Positions 1 through 10,556 of a DNA stretch of 64,000 bases are shown here, piece by piece. Location: positions 120,603-184,602 of the forward strand of contig JABANP010000062.1 of assembly GCA_013115135.1 (NCBI GenBank). The letters run 5' to 3'. Under the pieces are notes generated by a model, which was not told the DNA's origin, made no database searches, and saw only the letters and a program-made list of their open reading frames with translations. The DNA comes from Perkinsus olseni (lineage: Eukaryota; Perkinsozoa; Perkinsida; Perkinsidae). The translations under genes and the position numbers were made by a program. Every line of letters starts with the position of its first letter. Within the stretch, counting starts at the first letter, position 1.

Positions 1-491
1 CTCTGGTTGTACAAAAAAGGCGATACTGGCTTGAAAGTGAAGTCCGCTCGGTGCGGCATGGAGAAGCTGAGGTAAGAGAAGGCAGAAGCCGGTGGGAACT
101 GTAAGAGGTCCCGTTCAGTCTGGGGAGTGATGGACGCGGTGCTACGTCGAAGATCCCCAAGGGAGGCTGTGATGACGGGCCCGCTCGGCAGCCTGTCAGG
201 TCACAGACTGCCAAAAGCGGTGACCTCCTAGAAAGACTCTCGACCGTCCCCGGAGGCCTGGACGGTCGGGACTGCAACAGCCGCCTCTCTCGAGTGCACC
301 GTGCATTGGCTTTGAAGAGCAGAAAATACAGGGGCGCAGTTGGCTTCGTTGGAGCCGTCTTGCCATCATCTTTCGATACCGGACAGGAGTCATTCTTCGG
401 GACATCAGGCGAGGAGGAGCCGAGGACGGCCTACGCCTTGGTAAAGTCAGTCTGTGATTATCTCGTATGGGAGCCGCTACTCGATGAAGAC
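1..491 (+). repeat. Direct segmental duplication, copy A (cut by window edge)
   Basis: This block is repeated almost base for base at 1324-1823. Both copies run from CTCTGGTTGTACAAAA to ACTCGATGAAGAC and then diverge. Both keep an open plus frame that reads FVGAVLPSSFDTGQESFFG, which suggests a past or present coding segment. I recognise no protein family in any frame. The left edge of this copy lies outside the window. Confidence 0.85.
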
Positions 492-1323
492 CTTTAATAC
501 ATCATGCTGTTGTTACGTGGATGTTGTTCACCTCTCGTTGCTGCGTTCGCTCGCAGCCCTGGCTGAGCACACAAGGGTGGGTGCGTTAGGGCTCTGCTGC
601 TATTCAGACTGGAACCTCTCGAGGGAGCCTTCGAAAGGCTTCTTCGACCGACAGGTGTCTTTCCAAACTAGAGTGAATCTCAACCGTGGTTGAGGCGGCT
701 ACTGCTGGTCGATTAAACTTCCGGCTGCCACTTTTTAGACGAAGATAGCAAACGTGACCAGGTTGACCCTGGCTCTTCGAATCAGGAATCTGAGACCCCA
801 ACGGTTGAACCAAGCTGTCTACTGCGTATATGGCAGTAGCGGTGGCGCAGGCGGTTGGACTCGACCTTACTGGTTGATATACCTTCTGGCATTTAACCTA
901 ATTGACTGGTGCCGCTCACCCATGGAGGAAGCACAAGATACAGTCCCGTCATCTCTAGTCCTTGTATTGGAAGCCGACTTTTACAAGTTGACTTTCAATC
1001 ACTTGTTGGCACTTCGGCCGTTGGAATAAGCTATCGTTCCACCTTTGCGAGACAGAGAGAAAAGGCGAGGCCCCGTCGACAGATTTACTCGCCAATGAGG
1101 CTCCCCATCCTCGCCGTCATCATCAGCTGTGCTCTCTCTGCGGCTAACAGGCGTGGACGTGATAGACGCAGTGGAATCATGTCTCCTGATTCATTTCAAG
1201 TAGGTTTAACACCGACCAGTTCATGCGAGTCATTTTTGTCAGGAGTACAGTGTTGCAGATGAACCCCACAGGTGTCGAATAACCGTTAAGGTGGTTTTGA
1301 GGAGGCTCAAGCGCACCTATGAG

Positions 1324-1823
1324 CTCTGGTTGTACAAAAGAGGCAATACTGGCTTGAAAGTGTAGTCCGCTCGGGGTGGCATGGAGAAGCTGAGGTGAGT
1401 GAAGGCAGCAGCAGCCGGTGGGAACTGTACGAGGTCCCCTTCAGTTTGGGGAGTGACGGACGCGGTGCGACGTCGAAGATCACCAAGGGAGGGAGAGGCT
1501 GTGATGACGGGCCCGCTCGGCAGCCTGTCAGGTCACAGACTGCCAAGAGCGGTGACCTCCTAGAAAGACTCTCGACCGTCCCCGGAGGCCTGGACGGTCG
1601 GGACTGCAACAGCCGCCTCTCTCGAGTGCACCGTGCATTGGCTTTGAAGAGCAGAAAATACAGGGGCGCAGTTGGCTTCGTTGGAGCCGTCTTGCCATCA
1701 TCTTTCGATACCGGACAGGAGTCATTCTTCGGGACATCAGGCGAGGAGGAGCCGAGGACGGCCTACGCCTTGGTAAAGTCAGTCTGTGATTATCTCCTAT
1801 GGAAGCCGCTACTCGATGAAGAC
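1324..1823 (+). repeat. Direct segmental duplication, copy B
   Basis: Second copy of the block at 1-491, with scattered substitutions and small indels. A plus ORF runs through it (about 1395-1829, 144 codons) but opens on a non-ATG codon inside GAGGTGAGTGAAGG, which could equally be an exon end plus splice donor. The coding status is unknown. The copy ends about 100 bp before the secreted-protein gene at 1929. The 830 bp between the two copies holds nothing I can identify. Confidence 0.85.
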
Positions 1824-1928
1824 AGTTGACGTGCCGGATGTTGTCTGCCTTTCCCTGTTGAGTGCGCAAACGTGAATCACGCTCGCGGAAGTTTTCAGCA
1901 GTTAAAAACCAATAAGATCTTCAACTCG

Positions 1929-2663
1929 ATGTTGTTGTCTCCTGCTTTGCCACTCCTCCTCCTCGCCCCCATCCACGCGTCTTTCTTTGGAAGACTACCA
2001 AGTCGGAAAAACAAGAAAACGACAGAGGTGTCCAAAAAAGATGATATTGAAGACCCTGGTGAGGGAGATAGACTGTTATCGGCGAAAGCGGAGGAGGTAG
2101 GTATCTTTGGACTCTATAAACGCCACGGGTCGACCTCAGATACCAATGAAAGAGTTCAACATGGCCGACAAGTTGCCCGGGCCCACTGTATCCTCAGAGA
2201 CCCGCCGTAGCCACCGCGATGAGACTCTCTCAGGTGGCAGTAATCGACTCCCTGCGATATGGTGACGGATGCGAGCTGAAGGTGGTGACGCAAAGCGATG
2301 ACCCCAGAAGACCTTGGAAGCATCACATCGCCTTCGAAAGAGCCCCTGGGGGTAAGCTCAAGCCTGTCTTCGTAACCTGTGAGAAAAGAAGCGCGGAGAT
2401 GATGTAAGGACATCCAAGCAGCTTCAGCTGTTGAGCACACGCTGCCTTGCAGACCGGAAGGCAAGGACTTCGCTGAGCTCTTGGAAGGTTTCGCATCGAA
2501 GACCGACTCATGCCTGCTCATATTCGACCAGCTATTCAATCGCGCGTTGGACATAAACAAGGGCCTCAGAGGATGCCATCGGCAGCGACGGAGGAGAGAC
2601 TTTGAAAAGATTCTCTCAAACGAGACCATTCCAGGGCATGGGGGCGTTCCCGAAAGCCTATAA
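1929..2663 (+). CDS. Small secreted protein of unknown function, three exons
   Basis: The model joins 1929-2096, 2234-2403 and 2453-2663 (549 nt, 182 residues). All phases agree and both introns are GT-AG: GTAGGT..CTCAG and GTAAGG..TTGCAG. The protein opens with a clear signal peptide (MLLSPALPLLLLAPIHAS), then a basic, lysine-rich stretch and an acidic segment. No domain is recognised. Intron 1 starts GTAGGTATCTTTGGAC and also contains an inverted GTCGACCTCAGATACC, matching the dispersed intron motif described in the findings. Downstream of the stop, good-looking coding sequence continues in two frames to about 2759, separated by a G-run and an A-run. The true C-terminus may therefore be longer if homopolymer lengths are wrong, or the tail may be decaying. 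Confidence 0.6.
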
Positions 2664-2990
2664 ACCCGTCTACGCCGACGAATGGAGAAGCTACCATTTC
2701 GGAAAATGCTGTGCGACTACATCTACCACGATGCCCCTCTGAAAGACGACGGAAAATAATCGACGATGGAACATGTTGTTGATCTCGGAAGGGTGTTGAG
2801 TGACCATATCCCCAATTAATTAAAACCCGATTAACACAACTTTCCGAGGGGAGCACTGGCTCACTGGAAACCGACCACTCCAAACAGCCTGACAGACCAC
2901 CTCAGATCACGACGACGCCGATGGAGATCATCAACACGACGATGATGACTTCGCCATCGACATCGACGCGCCAAGACGATTTTTCTTAGC

Positions 2991-3937
2991 TTACGAACGG
3001 GCAATCTCGTAGACGTAGATGTTGCCATCAGTGCTACCAGCGAAGAGAGTGTTGCCATCAGCAGACCAGGCGATGGACACAACCCAAGGGAGGGGCGACT
3101 TGTACTCGGCAGGAGGGGTGATCTCCTCGAGGACGTTCTTAGTCTCGAGGTCCCAGACCTTGACACCGGCGTCAGTGGCAGCGCAAAGCCAGTAGTTCTT
3201 GGGGGAGAAGCAGAGGGCGTTGATGCTGCTGTTGGCGTCGAGAGAGTAAAGATGCTTGCCCTCGTTGACATCCCAGAGCATAGCAACGCCGTCTTTGCCG
3301 CCGGAAGCGCAGAGAGATCCATCAGGGGAGATGGTGACGTTGTTGAGGACACCGGTGTGGCCAGCGAGGTTGATGCGGAGCTTGCCGTTGTCAAGAGACC
3401 AGACCTTGACGAGCTTGTCCCAGCCGCAGGAGACGATCAGAGGCTGCTTGGCAGAGGGGGAGAAGCGGACGCAGGAGACCCAGTCGGTGTGCTGGTCGTC
3501 GACGATGGTGTGACGGCACTCGCCCATAGCGTTCCTAAAACAGACGAAAATCAACAACTTCCCTCGACCAATCCCTCCTTCCAGTATTACCAAATCTTGA
3601 TGGACTTATCGCGGCCAGCGGAGACGATCTGCCTGTTGTCGGGGGAGAAGGCGACGGAGAAGACGTCCGAGGTGTGACCGACGAAAGTCTGGACAGTCTT
3701 ACCCGAGGAGACATCCCAAAGTCTGAGGGTCTTATCCCAAGATCCAGAGAGGCAGTACTGAGCATCCGAAGAGAGGGTGACATCAGAGACGGCCTGGTTG
3801 TGACCGGTGAGAGAACGACGAGGGAAACCAGCGGACTCGGAGTCGTTGGTGAGCTCCCTTACACGAGTATCGGTCGGCACTCCAGTGGAAGGCTCAAAGC
3901 GTACTTGCGCAGAATGGATGGCATCATACTTTGACAC
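2991..3937 (-). CDS. RACK1: RACK1 (receptor for activated C kinase 1) WD40 protein, 5' end missing
   Basis: RACK1 is a seven-bladed WD40 propeller that binds the 40S ribosomal subunit head and acts as a signalling scaffold. Exons are 3591-3937 and 2991-3534, joined by a 56-nt GT-AG intron (3535-3590). Blades 2-7 are all visible: [50 protein letters not shown] and [10 protein letters not shown], with the family signature [14 protein letters not shown]. The protein ends VYEIARS, about where the family ends. Blade 1, with its GHNGWVT-type strand, is not found in this exon or in the next 400 bp upstream. The open frame begins on a GTG codon, so 3937 is only the ORF limit. Either an upstream exon was missed or the locus is 5'-truncated. 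Family identity is certain; completeness is not. Confidence 0.93.
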
Positions 3938-5088
3938 GACGTCCTGTCATTGCCCTGGTCGCTCGAGTTTAGTGGTGCCACTTCGTCACTCGTGTGCTGC
4001 GCCGCGGCAGTGCTTTGGCACCGCCTCACGGTTGAGTGTGGATGCTACCAGGCCGGAATGAGTAGCATCTACTCGTTCGGACGGCTAACTGAATGACGCA
4101 ACACAGGGCTCATCGTTACACTGCTGGCACATCGGCATCAAGTGAGCCGGCGACGACGTGGGACTTCGAACTGAAAAACACACCTCATGAAAACTCGTCC
4201 TCCACGGTCGTCTTTCATGAGAAAACGTCCACAAACCGGTAACGAAGACCCTCGCAAGTAGTGAGAAGCACAGGTAATAATGACGAGGAAAGTGCCTCGG
4301 CAATCATCAGGCGATCACTGTGTGGGACTCGTGATTGGGCTGGAACAGCGTTCAGAACTGCTGTGGACTGAGGGCTTCAGACGACCAGGAATAGCGGAAA
4401 TCTCGGCCGTTGCAGGGTGGTTATGTTTTCGGGTATTGGTCGAGTGTCTATTGGATGGTATCAACACAACGCTATTGTAATGGGAAACTCTCATGCTGCG
4501 TCATAACTCCTCTTCCTCGTCATCTTTCCTCTCTATTATATCTATCGTCGCAGCTTCACGGAGGAAGTATCTGCCTTAGGACTAGCGTGGCCGCCGACTG
4601 GTGGTGAGACGACCAAAGTTGATGACGATGATGACCACTAAGGTCAAGGGCCGTCGATAATAATTTTGTTCGAATCACGAGGCAACCTTTGTCGCTGAGC
4701 GTGTGAGCGTGTTCGTGCCGGTCTCGACTTAGACTCTTGCCGATGTTCTGGTTCGTGACGAACCGTTCTTCAAACGCTGAGGGCTCAGCGTACTCACCCG
4801 AGTGTCCATTCAAGCTCAACATCATCAACAGGATGCCCAATCGTAATACTCGTTAAATTCATATCCTGAAAGCAGCTGACCACAATAGTTAGCCACGGCA
4901 GTACTACTCTGAGCAGCTCCCCTGCGTAGCAGATATCAGCGCACCGACCTCGAGCTTCGACTAAGTGCTGAGTATTGGGGTGAGATGTGAATCTGAGGAC
5001 AGTGGATCACCCTTCCAGCTTCATCAAGGTCGGAGGGAAACTGAGAGTAGCATTGATAAAGGTGATTAACAAGAGTTGATAGAGGTGG
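3938..5088. other. Gap between RACK1 and the apyrase gene
   Basis: Only short ORFs with no recognisable family and no consistent splice structure are seen here. A missing first exon of RACK1 would lie in this stretch, but none was found. Confidence 0.5.
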
Positions 5089-7061
5089 TTAACAAGCGTT
5101 AACAGGGGCTCGACACCACTGAAGGCTGAGTCGAAGTACGGCATACTGTGAATGGTTGAACGGTGTGCTGCAGACAGCCTCGGAGGCTGCATAGAGGAGA
5201 TCATCGACCGTTACATGAGGGTAGGAGGGGATCTCTGATAACAAGACAGGTGTCTCCACTCGAGGAGAAGCCATCACTACCTTCAAGCCAATGGGCGAAG
5301 TCAATTGCATAGACGAATAAACCAATACCGATGTAGTCTGTGTCGCGCGCCACGAAATCCGCAAGTACTGGGCCGCGGTGCCTGAGGCGAAGCTGGTGGT
5401 GTCCTCTAGCCGAGTAGATGATGCAGTACTCGTCAAGATACTCCCTGAGCAAGCCTCGACATCCATCAGCATTACCAACCGACCCTTCCTCGGCGTAGAT
5501 GCACAGATGCTCCTCGGCTGGTCCTGAAGTCACCGGATGGCCGCGTCTTTCTTCTCTCCATCCAGTAGCATGCCGGAAAGGATTGATGAGCGTTGAAGAC
5601 AGTTTACTACAATCCGCGTCGATTGAGTTGTTCACTTTCGAAGTGGATCCATTTCTTTCATGTTCCTCTCGCCAATGTCCAAGCTGACCACCTCGACCAA
5701 CGACTCCTCTTCCTCATCAGACGGTCCTCTCGACAGCTGCAATGCCTCGATGGAATTTCTGAGGGTGAAGAAAACAAACTCTTCATTTCACCACGGGGGG
5801 ATTCACAAGCCATCCCGAAATCGACGGTGTTAATTTCCTGAAAATTTTCCCGGCCTGGCGGTTTCTGACGGTCTCCGAGACGCGAGGAAGCAAGATTATA
5901 ATTATCAACAGCAAGACGGAGTGGCTCGACTATTACAGCGGCGGCATGGGCGGGTTGGAGATCTCCAGACTCCTCCCGCCCAGATCCAGCACCCCCACTG
6001 CCCCATGGTAGAGGTAGCTCACACTGGTCAATGCGTACAACGCTTCGAGCTCGCCTGAGGGGACGGCAGTACTACTGGTGCGTCTCTCGGAGCCCCAACT
6101 ATCTTGGTAGGACGAGCGATATTATCGATAGAATAAGTGTCTACTAAACCCGTCTACATAATGACATCACAGCGAGTTCAGGGCCCGAGACGGCTATACT
6201 GTATCATTGAAGTTAGAGTTTGTAATTTAGGTCACTCCGTGCGAAGAGGCATTGCGAGCGAGCATAACATCCACGCGAGATTATCAGTTGAAAATTACGT
6301 AGAAGCACGGCAGCAAGAGAAGAACAGACTCGGTGGTTATTTCTGGGGAGCAGAGAGAGTTCTACCAGGAATGTCTCCAACCTCGATGGGCACTCCCGGC
6401 AACTTGGACGTCAATTCACGTTTGAGACGAGCCCATAGATTCTCCCTGCTGGTGGCATTCATCCGCCTGATGCCGCCTGTTCCCAAGAGGGACAGTCCTG
6501 AGCAAACATGTTAGGATATTCCCCTTGCTCCGATGAGAAGGTCCGCTGATGCTAAGTGGCGAGCGACAGGAAGACAGCAGATGGAAAATTATAGAAGTCG
6601 GGTGTTGTGTCCTTATCAATCAGTTGGTCTCTTAACCAAGCAAATGAATCTCGACGTGTGAAAAATTGTCTCGATTTTGCCATCCAGTTTCGACCATGAA
6701 GCAGAATCGTGTTGAGTTTTCCCTATTCGACTCCGAACGAACCCCGTCAATTACCATGCCAAGTAGCAATACTCCCATCGCCCTTCACTTCCCTTATTAT
6801 CGGCTCAACAGCCTCGGCTAGGTCAGCCGCCAGGACGTCCTCGAGCGTGCCGGACCTCCACTGTGTCGAGGCTCCGGGCGCGAGCGTGGTGACCTTCCTC
6901 ACGGCGAGGTCAGTGAGTTTCTCCCCGCCCTGTTCGACGTCAACTTGATAGAAGAAAATTCTAGTGCCGGTAGAGCCGCAGTCGCCGACCAGACCAGCGT
7001 GTTTCTTTGAGTTACCAGTGACAGTCAGTAAGAGTAATAAAATGATGGGGTGAAATGTCAT
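5089..7061 (-). CDS. Secreted apyrase, GDA1/CD39 (NTPDase) family, compact
   Basis: Nucleoside tri/diphosphatase that hydrolyses extracellular or lumenal NTPs and NDPs. Six exons join in phase: 6755-7061, 6366-6497, 5937-6054, 5636-5758, 5281-5444 and 5089-5234 (990 nt, 329 residues). The ATG at 7061 gives a signal peptide (MTFHPIILLLLLTVTG). Apyrase conserved regions follow in order: ACR1 as GDCGSTGTR, ACR2 as LLGTGGIRR, ACR3 as GELEALYALTSVSYL (keeping the catalytic glutamate) and ACR4 as GVLDLGGRSLEIS. The C-terminal region is divergent (GIGLFVYAIDFAHWL). Most family members are 430-550 residues, so this one is short, mainly between ACR4 and the end. There is no C-terminal membrane anchor, so a soluble secreted enzyme is likely. 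The last exon's reading frame is the least certain part. Confidence 0.85.
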
Positions 7062-7096
7062 TATAAGAAACTGCGTCCGGGACAAAGATCATTGCG

Positions 7097-7152
7097 GACG
7101 GCTTCGCATGAGGGGGAGCAACGACCCAGGTTCGAATCCTGCATCCGTCACT
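7097..7152 (+). repeat. tRNA-like remnant (acceptor stem and T-arm, no anticodon arm)
   Basis: GACGGCT at the left pairs with ATCCGTC at the right in 6 of 7 positions. A perfect B-box GGTTCGAATCC (7129-7139) sits between them in a T-arm-like hairpin. At about 54 nt it is too short for a tRNA and has no anticodon arm. Its 3' end, AATCCTGCATC, resembles the tRNA end complementary to the LTR element's primer-binding site at 25947-25965. Probably a tRNA-derived repeat. Confidence 0.5.
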
Positions 7153-7159
7153 CTGTGTG

Positions 7160-8790
7160 TCCTAGAGGTTCCCCTAGATCACACGACACCAATGTCGAAG
7201 AGTGGTACTCAATCCGGAGAGTTTCAGACGCCGACTGGCAAGCATCTGGCCAGTCAGGGAGCCTCACCCTCACTGAGGGTAACGGATATCCTTCATCTGC
7301 TGTCATTCACATGAGATTCAACCACCCACGATCTGTTACTGTGTGACTATTATCTCCACTCCTTTCTAATGGATACTTCCTAATGAACTAGGGACAGCAC
7401 GCCTGCAGAAGTCCTTTGTACTTGCCTTGTCTTTATTTCCTCTCCTACCTAGGAGTCGTGTTACAGAGCAGTTGGGCAACGATACGAACGGGCAACAATC
7501 TCAACCTTCTACACTACTCCAAGTCTAAACTTGAACTGCGCGGGAGTTCGTACACATCATAAATTTTCTTGCTCACTCTTCAACACGACTCACCACGGCG
7601 GGAAGGGAACGTTCGCGCCCCAGAGGCCCCTCTCGAGGGTATCGACGCACAATCCCTCCGTCGGAACTGAATACGTCACCAGCAAGGAGCTTGTAAAATG
7701 CTGCCGTGCTGAGTCGACAGAAAACTCAGACTAGAGCCCACCGAGTTCCCTTCTACCTCGCCGAGAAAGAACGCTGGTCGTTCACAACGCGTTATTGAGA
7801 ATGTCTGTGTCCAGCAGGTGTGATGCTACTAATGACGGTTCCCTCAGCCGTAGTGCTAATATATATTTTACTTGTCACACGATGCGACTATCCAGCTCTG
7901 ACAGTGTGAACTGCGGTGGCCCGATGGACATCTTTCGTCGAGTAATAGCGACACCTAGCGGTGTTCTCCCAACACTGAGTAAGGTGTCGATCCTCTGCAG
8001 AAGTCCTCCCGTAAAGACCGTCAATCTCGCGCTTGATAAATCAACAACCCTCCTTAGGTAATAAACCTTCTCTCCCAGTAGGATTTATCGTTACTAATAT
8101 CATTGATATTGACAAATGATGAAATTCATGCTTCAATGGGCTTCTCTTCCCATCCGTGTTTCCTCTTCCAAGCGAACGCCGCCATCTTCAATGCCTCCTT
8201 ACGATCATTATAACCACCTGAAAAACTCCACCGGTGCTGCGAAACCAGCAAAAAAATTTGAATCTACCATGGTGGTAGTTGATAATAACGCAGTTAATCA
8301 AGCTGCTTGATTCAAGCACGATCCAGTTGGATACTATCTCCACCAAAGCATTCAAAAACTTCTAAAAGTGAACCTCAAGAACCAAATAATTATGAGAATT
8401 TTCCGTTGACACTTCGCAGATGACCAACAACCTTACATTGCATTTCAGCTTCAGGTGAAATGATGCCCGCCAACTTGATGAGCGACTTCGACACGAAATT
8501 CCGAACAACCTTGGTCTCCCTGGCGGCTTGGGCCACCTCCGATATCAACGCCCCTGAAAAGGAGACCCTCCCTCCCCGAGTGTTGGCACTCGGGACTTAC
8601 CCAATTCGACGAAGGTCCCCTCAGAAGGGTGCAAGAAAAGATCATCGAGGCTGCAGCTGAACTCGATATTCCAACCCTCCCTCCACTTCCTCACCTAAAA
8701 TCACTATTCTCCCAATCCCCCACAGCCTCTTTGAGCGTTGATCTATCTCTAACTACTGTGATACGCTCTCACAGTATATTGCGTGTCCCG
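7160..8790. other. Stretch without an identifiable gene
   Basis: ORFs here are short and their translations look random. It may contain the 3' exons of the unresolved minus-strand locus at 8796-9603, but no domain is seen. Confidence 0.4.
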
Positions 8791-8795
8791 AATCT

Positions 8796-9603
8796 CTAAT
8801 TATCATGTCCCCCAATGAATGCCTTCACTCGACTGATGTATCGACCACCACCCATGGGAGGGCTTATTACATTTTTAGGAGTGCCTTGCCACTTGAGGAT
8901 CGGATCGTCGGGGAAGTTGAGGATTTCATCAACCAAAGACTTGAACTTCCACGCACCTAGGGGAACGTGCAGGGCGAAATTTGTCGCACAATTCCCTCCC
9001 ATATTTTTCGGCCAAGCGATATCGAATCCCTACCAGCGATGCCGAGGTCCTTCGTATTCCACACAAGGCGATTATCATCAACTCGATCCAGACGACCCAT
9101 AAACAGCTCAGAATTGTTCAAGTGGGTCATCAGAACTTCACAGGCCGATCGTCGGCTCGGTTGCATGATCACCAGCTCCGTGGATTTGCTGCCGATATCG
9201 GCCACCAAACTCCCACCGGGCACTGGCGAAAAGAAATGAAAATCGCGCATCCTTATCGAGTGAGCCAGCTCTCACGTTCGTTGAGCCGTCCGAACAGAAT
9301 CAGCATAATAGCGGTGATGTAGGCAACTGACATCCACTGGAACGAGGGCATGGGAAAATTGAAGAGAGGTTCTCCCCTCACCGAAGCGTTCTTGAAAGCT
9401 CTAGTACTACTAGAGGAGCCCGAGCCGAGGCCGCCGGTCGGCACCACGACGGTGTCCTTCTCTTCCTGGTCCACATTCTCCCAAGTTGGATCTAGATCGA
9501 CTGATTCTTCGGTAGGGGTGTTGGAGCAAAGGGAGAGCTCATCAACATAGAGGATGTCATCTGAAAAAGTACTCAAGCGGTTTATGAGTCTAGGAAACCA
9601 CAA
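8796..9603 (-). CDS. Unresolved multi-exon membrane protein, fragments
   Basis: Read on the minus strand, an acidic and serine-rich segment (about 9600-9370) leads to a strong membrane helix (SVAYITAIMLILFG) near 9300. A plausible GT-AG intron follows, with its donor near 9270 and its acceptor TTTTCGCCAG near 9226. The next exon reads PGGSLVADIGSKSTELVI. That resembles the phosphate-binding loop of ASKHA-fold phosphatases (Ppx/GppA or apyrase), but the two canonical glycines are S and K here and no other family motif follows. Below 9000 two frames look coding and I could not choose between them. Treat this as evidence for a gene, not as a gene model. Confidence 0.3.
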
Positions 9604-10150
9604 TTAAGATTTCGACTCCGATTAATTCGCGAGATGACTATAATCTTTTTACTAACAACTGCACCAATACAGTCACCATAACGTCATCATGTATCCAAGT
9701 CGATCATGTATCATCCCGCTTTGATCGCGAACAGTGACCCTAGTGACCACATGGCGACCATAATTACACAGGAATGATCCACGAATGAGCGGTTCGACGT
9801 TGGGAGAGTAACTCCGAGCCATCACATCTCACACCCGAAGGCCACGACGATGACCTTCATCAACTCCAGTCCGTTCGCTCACTCCGAAACTCCCTCACAA
9901 CTGCCATTATTACTACTACGCTCAGCTCGTCATTCCAAAATACCGACCTACTACCAACTCCCGAAAATGCTTTCCTGGGTCCGAAATATCATTCGTCAAT
10001 TTAAACGACTAGCTCCGCCCTCCTCGGGAGGGCACACAGACGTGCGAGAGCCCCCACGTCGACTACTACCACTAACTTTCACGAAGTCCAAATTTGGGGA
10101 CGCCGAGCCATCAGAGGGCACCTCTACTGGTGGCGGCATGCCGAGGGCGG
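9604..10150. other. Stretch with competing ORFs, no gene assigned
   Basis: A plus ORF from 9850 (128 codons) and minus-strand pieces overlap here. Neither has a recognisable domain, and the plus ORF reads across the T-arm-like sequence at 10198. Confidence 0.3.
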
Positions 10151-10154
10151 TTGA

Positions 10155-10240
10155 ATATCACTTTTGTATCCTGAACACTAAAATAAACACCACCTGTGGG
10201 ATTCGAACCCGAGTCCTTCCCTTGCTCGTCAATTGAAGAA
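10155..10240 (-). repeat. tRNA T-arm-like sequence in an intron-like context
   Basis: On the minus strand a perfect B-box, GGGTTCGAATCCC (10198-10210), is followed by an AT-rich run ending TTTTAG and GTTCAG. The layout of T-arm, T-rich tract and CAG matches the 50-nt intron at 60911-60960. A possible donor GTATCTC lies about 35 nt upstream. Whether it is spliced is unknown. Confidence 0.4.
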
Positions 10241-10379
10241 CGTGAGATACGCAAGGAGTGGTATTGGAAGCTCAGCGATAACGGTGAGGTGAGGAGTAAT
10301 AGACCAGAGGAAGCGATGGACGAGCGCCAACAGGCGATCACGCTTCATGGAACCTTCAACCAGAAACAGCGAAGAAGGA

Positions 10380-10440
10380 ACATTAATAGAAATGCCTTCG
10401 CCGGGGATCGAACCCGATACCTTAGAAGTGTCGGGAAAAG
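10380..10440 (-). repeat. Second tRNA T-arm-like sequence
   Basis: The minus strand carries GGTATCGGGTTCGATCCCC (B-box at 10403-10415) followed by GGCGAAGGCATTTC. The intron at 60911 has a closely similar tail (CCCGGTGACGGCATTTTC), so these belong to one sequence family. It lies just downstream of the CLN3 stop codon. Confidence 0.45.
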
Positions 10441-10556
10441 TAATACATCGAAACGAGCTCGACATGATGCCAATCACTTGAGAACTGGAAAGGGGAGAAA
10501 AATAGCAGACAGCAGAAGTTGAGGGAATTTTACTATTATAAATACAATCGCCAATA

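Noticed and set aside
5430..5450. GAGTATCTTGACGAG on the minus strand, another motif-like word
   Set aside because: It is coding sequence at the start of apyrase exon 5 (EYLDEY) and lacks the rest of the motif.
7097..7152. A functional tRNA gene
   Set aside because: Only about 54 nt; no anticodon arm or A-box, although the acceptor stem and T-arm are good. Kept as a tRNA-like remnant.
8957..9250. A Ppx/GppA or second apyrase gene based on DIGSKSTEL
   Set aside because: Two key glycines are replaced and no other family motif follows, so only an unresolved membrane-protein locus is reported.
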